Assembly (NCBI GenBank): GCA_026397855.1
Contig: JAPLUA010000099.1
Coordinates: 1 to 8,606, forward strand
DNA from: Verrucomicrobiota bacterium
GTDB taxonomy: Bacteria; Verrucomicrobiota; Verrucomicrobiia; Limisphaerales; UBA8199
Direction of reading: 5' to 3'
DNA: 8,606 bases
Program-made: the position numbers and the translations under genes
Notes under the pieces: model-generated
The model's input: only the letters and a program-made list of their open reading frames with translations
The model's database searches: none
Told to the model about the DNA's origin: nothing
Shown: piece by piece, positions 6,516-8,606 of the stretch
Layout of the letters: each line of letters opens with the position of its first letter
Numbering within the stretch: position 1 is the first letter of the stretch

Positions 6516-6766
6516 TTCCCGCCCTTGAGCCGCTGCTCCAGCAACTGCCCAAAGGGGCGCTGGAAGGCGGTCTGATTACTGCTGATGCCCTCCATTGTCA
6601 GCAGGAGAGCAGCCGCTTCATCACTCAGGAACTGGGGGCCGATTATCTCTTTGGCCTCAAAGGCAACCAAAGCGGCATTCTGGAGCGGGCCCAAGCCAGG
6701 CTCCCCCAGGTTTTTTGTCACATGAAAGGCCCTGCTCCTTGGCGACGCCCGGAACTTTGGCGTTGA
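6515..6766 (+). mobile_element. Fragment of an ISAs1-like transposase
   Basis: The plus strand encodes IPALEPLLQQLPKGALEGG, then LITADALHCQQESSRFI, then ELGADYLFGLKGNQSGILE (conserved part about 6515-6709). The ITADALHxQ and GADYLFxxKGNQ segments are hallmarks of the ISAs1 DDE transposase family, and the Asp of TADALH is expected to be a catalytic acid. Only about 65 recognisable residues remain, against roughly 350-400 for an intact protein. The frame runs on to a stop at 6764-6766 without further family resemblance. I see neither a normal N-terminus nor terminal inverted repeats or target duplications. It directly abuts the kinase remnant on the opposite strand, which suggests insertion into the kinase gene followed by deletion. 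Not functional. Confidence 0.8.
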
Positions 6767-6856
6767 CAGATGGCACGTAAGCCGGACTATGTCCCCCCAA
6801 TGTTCGGTGCCTGCCTGGAAGCAGGCCACTCAGTCAAATTCATAACCTGATAATCT
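6710..6856. other. Spacer between the transposase fragment and the permease
   Basis: No gene is recognised. The first part may be further decayed IS sequence. The last 25 bases before the permease ATG are AT-richer than the surroundings. A small hairpin, GCCTGC (6809-6814) with GCAGGC (6821-6826) around a 6-nt loop, could lie in the permease leader. It has no T-tract, so it is not an obvious terminator. Confidence 0.5.
6763..6793 (+). promoter_or_regulatory. Candidate promoter for the permease at the end of the IS fragment
   Basis: A perfect TTGACA (6763-6768) overlaps the stop of the transposase frame. After a long 19-nt spacer comes TATGTC (6788-6793), a poor -10. Transcription from here would give a leader of about 60 nt to the permease ATG. 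The perfect -35 is suggestive, but the spacing and -10 are weak. Confidence 0.25.
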
Positions 6857-8287
6857 ATGAGCAATCAAACGACACCCTCAGCCGGCCAACTTCCCGGCTA
6901 CATCACCAGTGCCGTCCCCAACCCGAAGGCCAACCGCGCGCCCTGGTACAAAAACACCGCCCCCACCTATGCGGGCATCTTCCTCTGGTTCGTGTTCTGG
7001 CAAGGTGCCACCACCACCCAGGCTGGCTTTCTGGGCGGCACCCTTGCTCAAGGCGTTGGCCCGGCTCTGCTCGGCCTGCTGCTCTCCGCGGTGATCTGCC
7101 ACTTCCTCTTCTACCTTGTCCCCGGTCTATTCGGCATGAAGACGGGTCTGCCGCTCTATATCGTCGGCACTTCAACTTTCGGCGCGCAAGGCGGCTTCCT
7201 CATGCCCGGGTTCCTGATGGGGGTTTTGCAGTTCGGCTGGCTGGGAGTGAACATTTACTTCTCCTCCCTGGCCTTGAGCGCCATGATTCCTATCAAGGCG
7301 GAGATCATCATGGTGGTGTGGGGCCTTCTCGCCGCTTTCGTCGGCCTGAAAGGCATCCAATACGTCGCCAAGGTGGCCACCTACCTGCCGCTGATTCCGC
7401 TATTCACGCTGATTTGGCTGTTCGCAAAGACGGCCGGCAGCATCGGCAGCTTTGAGCCGGCAAAGATGGTGGCGGCGCAGTTGGCGCTGGCGCCGACGGC
7501 ACCCCCGAGCCTGGCGGGCATTGGCGTGATTGCCGCTGTCATGACCTATGTGGTCGGTTTCTTTGCCACGGCGGGTGCCGCAGGCGTGGACTTCGGCCAG
7601 AACAGCCGCGACAAGAACGACGTGAGCATGGGCGGTCTGGTGGGGGTCGCGTTGGCCATCCTGGTCACCGCCGGTCTTTCGATCCTGGTGGTGGCAGGCG
7701 TTTACGGCTCGCCGGAAATGAGCGCGAAGGCGATTGCTGCCGGCACCGAGAAGAAGGGCTTCATCCTCGACACCTTCAACCTGATCCCCGTGGTGCTGGG
7801 CCCGGATATGGGGAAATGGGTTATGTTCCTTCTGGCATTGGCGGCCTTCCCTCCCGGCTGCTTCTCCTCGTTCATCGCCGCCAATAGTTTCAAGACGACC
7901 CTCCCGCAAGTGAATCCGTTCATCTCGGTCGGAATCGGTGCAGCGGTGAGCATCATGCTCGCCGTGACCGGTTACGCCGGCAAGGTGATCCCCGTCTTCG
8001 TCATCATCGGCGCCTCCTTCGGCCCGATCTGCGGCGCCATGATGGTGGACTACCTGCTCAACGGCGGCAAATGGAGCGGTCCGCGCGCGGGCTTCAACCC
8101 GGCCGGCTGGATCGCCTGGGCCGCCGGTTTCGTGGTGGGCATCCTGCCCAACCTCGGCGTGAATGTCCCGGCCGCGCCTGTCCTCGCCTTCGTGGTAGGT
8201 GCCGTGGTCTTCTTCCTCTGTGCCAAGATGGGCCTGCAATCGGCAGTGGTGCCGGTCTCCGGTGCGCTGGCTGAAGCGACCAAGTAA
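6857..8287 (+). CDS. NCS1-family (CodB-like) nucleobase permease
   Basis: This 476-residue, very hydrophobic protein has about 12 predicted membrane helices and matches the NCS1 purine/cytosine/allantoin permease family in length and layout. Visible signatures are NRAPWYKNTAPTYAGIFLWF (26-45) entering helix 1, FLGGTL (58-63), GMKTGLPLY (93-101), QFGWLGVN (125-132), the loop AAGVDFGQNSRDKNDV (241-256) and GPICGAMMVDY (389-399). GGTL, KTGL and the QxGWxGV pattern resemble CodB, the cytosine:proton or sodium symporter. The substrate cannot be fixed from sequence; other nucleobases, hydantoins or related small heterocycles are possible. No Shine-Dalgarno is evident before the ATG. The gene appears to be a single-gene unit: a decayed IS lies upstream, a strong terminator follows, and no deaminase or other catabolic partner is within the window. 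The frame is intact. Confidence 0.88.
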   Translation: MSNQTTPSAGQLPGYITSAVPNPKANRAPWYKNTAPTYAGIFLWFVFWQGATTTQAGFLGGTLAQGVGPALLGLLLSAVICHFLFYLVPGLFGMKTGLPLYIVGTSTFGAQGGFLMPGFLMGVLQFGWLGVNIYFSSLALSAMIPIKAEIIMVVWGLLAAFVGLKGIQYVAKVATYLPLIPLFTLIWLFAKTAGSIGSFEPAKMVAAQLALAPTAPPSLAGIGVIAAVMTYVVGFFATAGAAGVDFGQNSRDKNDVSMGGLVGVALAILVTAGLSILVVAGVYGSPEMSAKAIAAGTEKKGFILDTFNLIPVVLGPDMGKWVMFLLALAAFPPGCFSSFIAANSFKTTLPQVNPFISVGIGAAVSIMLAVTGYAGKVIPVFVIIGASFGPICGAMMVDYLLNGGKWSGPRAGFNPAGWIAWAAGFVVGILPNLGVNVPAAPVLAFVVGAVVFFLCAKMGLQSAVVPVSGALAEATK

Positions 8288-8304
8288 ACGGATCGCTGGC
8301 TTTC

Positions 8305-8347
8305 AAACCCGCCTCGCGCCCCTCGGGGTCGAGGCGGGTTTTGCTTT
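8305..8347 (+). terminator. Intrinsic terminator after the permease
   Basis: AAACCCGCCTCG (8305-8316) pairs perfectly over 12 bp with CGAGGCGGGTTT (8330-8341). The loop CGCCCCTCGGGGT can itself extend the stem. The stem is followed by TTTTGCTTT. It begins 17 nt after the permease stop, in the right orientation to end that transcript. Confidence 0.93.
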
Positions 8348-8349
8348 AT

Positions 8350-8370
8350 ATGGAGTGGTCCATCGAGGAC
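8350..8370. repeat. Possible diverged direct repeat, copy 1
   Basis: ATGGAGTGGTCCATCGAGGAC here resembles ATGGAGTTGCCACGCGAGGAC at about 8540-8560. The first and last seven bases are identical and the middle is partly different. ATCCT follows shortly after in both. They may be old copies of a dispersed element, but chance similarity in GC-rich DNA is not excluded. Confidence 0.35.
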
Positions 8371-8454
8371 AGCGATCCTCCCGCGCGCCAGCGTGGACCC
8401 ATCGCCGGAGGCCGGGACCCGGCAAGAAGGAGATTACAGGGTATCCAGGGAACG

Positions 8455-8509
8455 TTGAAACGACCTTGAAACGACCTTGAAACGACGTTGATACTACCTT
8501 GCTGCTACG
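8455..8509. repeat. 11-bp tandem repeat TTGAAACGACC, three good and two decayed copies
   Basis: TTGAAACGACC occurs at 8455-8465 and 8466-8476, and with one change (final C to G) at 8477-8487. TTGATACTACC (8488-8498) is a fourth copy with two changes. TTGCTGCTACG (8499-8509) can be read as a more diverged fifth. Copies degrade steadily from left to right. There are no spacers, so this is a simple tandem array and not a CRISPR. Confidence 0.88.
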
Positions 8510-8539
8510 GGGAGTCCCTGGAGGCACTGCGGTTGGATT

Positions 8540-8560
8540 ATGGAGTTGCCACGCGAGGAC
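8540..8560. repeat. Possible diverged direct repeat, copy 2
   Basis: This is the partner of the segment at about 8350, lying on the other side of the 11-bp tandem array. The shared ends are ATGGAGT and CGAGGAC. No coding role is visible. Confidence 0.35.
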
Positions 8561-8606
8561 GCGGGCATCCTTCCCCTTCAATTCCCGCTCATCCCTCCGC
8601 GTCGTC

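Larger units (their letters stand above)
8348..8606. other. Non-coding tail with repeats, no gene seen
   Basis: Frames crossing this stretch run through the terminator and the tandem repeat and show no family resemblance. It contains the 11-bp tandem array, a short near-perfect inverted repeat, GCCGGG-A-CCCGGC (8411-8423), and two related segments around ATGGAGT...CGAGGAC. It is probably intergenic sequence leading to a gene beyond the right edge. Confidence 0.6.

Noticed and set aside
6809..6826. Riboswitch or terminator hairpin before the permease
   Set aside because: Only a 6-bp stem with no T-tract and no recognisable aptamer, such as a purine riboswitch core.
8455..8509. CRISPR or replication-origin iterons
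   Set aside because: There are no spacers, and no rep gene, DnaA boxes or AT-rich tract nearby. A simple tandem repeat explains it.
8303..8581. A 92-codon minus-strand frame at the right end
   Set aside because: It runs through the terminator hairpin and the 11-bp repeats, and shows no family resemblance.

Overview
The window is GC-rich bacterial DNA. It resembles Verrucomicrobiota, or a related planctomycete-group lineage. I infer this from the style of the type II secretion genes, the Pro/Ala-rich linkers and the short tandem repeats between genes. The assignment is tentative because no rRNA or other phylogenetic marker is present.

Left two thirds (1-5689, minus strand): a tight four-gene secretion operon, read right to left. 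It encodes a GspE/PilB-type assembly ATPase (5689-3947), a 680-residue GspL/PilM-PilN-like inner-membrane protein with an unusual lipoprotein-like N-terminal extension (3936-1894), a GspM/PilO-like protein (1897-1292) and the first 431 residues of a GspD-type secretin that runs off the left edge (1295-1). The gaps are 10 nt, then two 4-nt ATGA overlaps, so translational coupling is likely. Together they would form the cytoplasmic motor, the inner-membrane platform and the outer-membrane channel of a type II secretion or type IV pilus-like machine. GspF, GspG and GspC homologues are not in the window.

Middle (5690-6856): about 1.2 kb without an intact gene. Next to gspE are three unrelated short tandem repeats (GAAAACC x2, CGTGATG x4, CGCTCACA x3). 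Then comes the wreck of a LytS-type histidine kinase and LytTR response regulator operon on the minus strand. Both genes have lost internal segments and are frameshifted, yet their ATGA start/stop overlap survives. The kinase remnant ends abruptly at about 6515, where a plus-strand fragment of an ISAs1-like transposase begins.

Right (6857-8287, plus strand): an intact 476-residue NCS1/CodB-like permease, followed by a textbook intrinsic terminator. The last 260 bases hold no gene. They contain a decaying 11-bp tandem repeat and a possible pair of diverged direct repeats.

The least ordinary items are the lipobox plus extra membrane segment on the GspL-like protein, the eroded two-component operon and the collection of different short tandem repeats. 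I did not find convincing evidence of a wholly new system.
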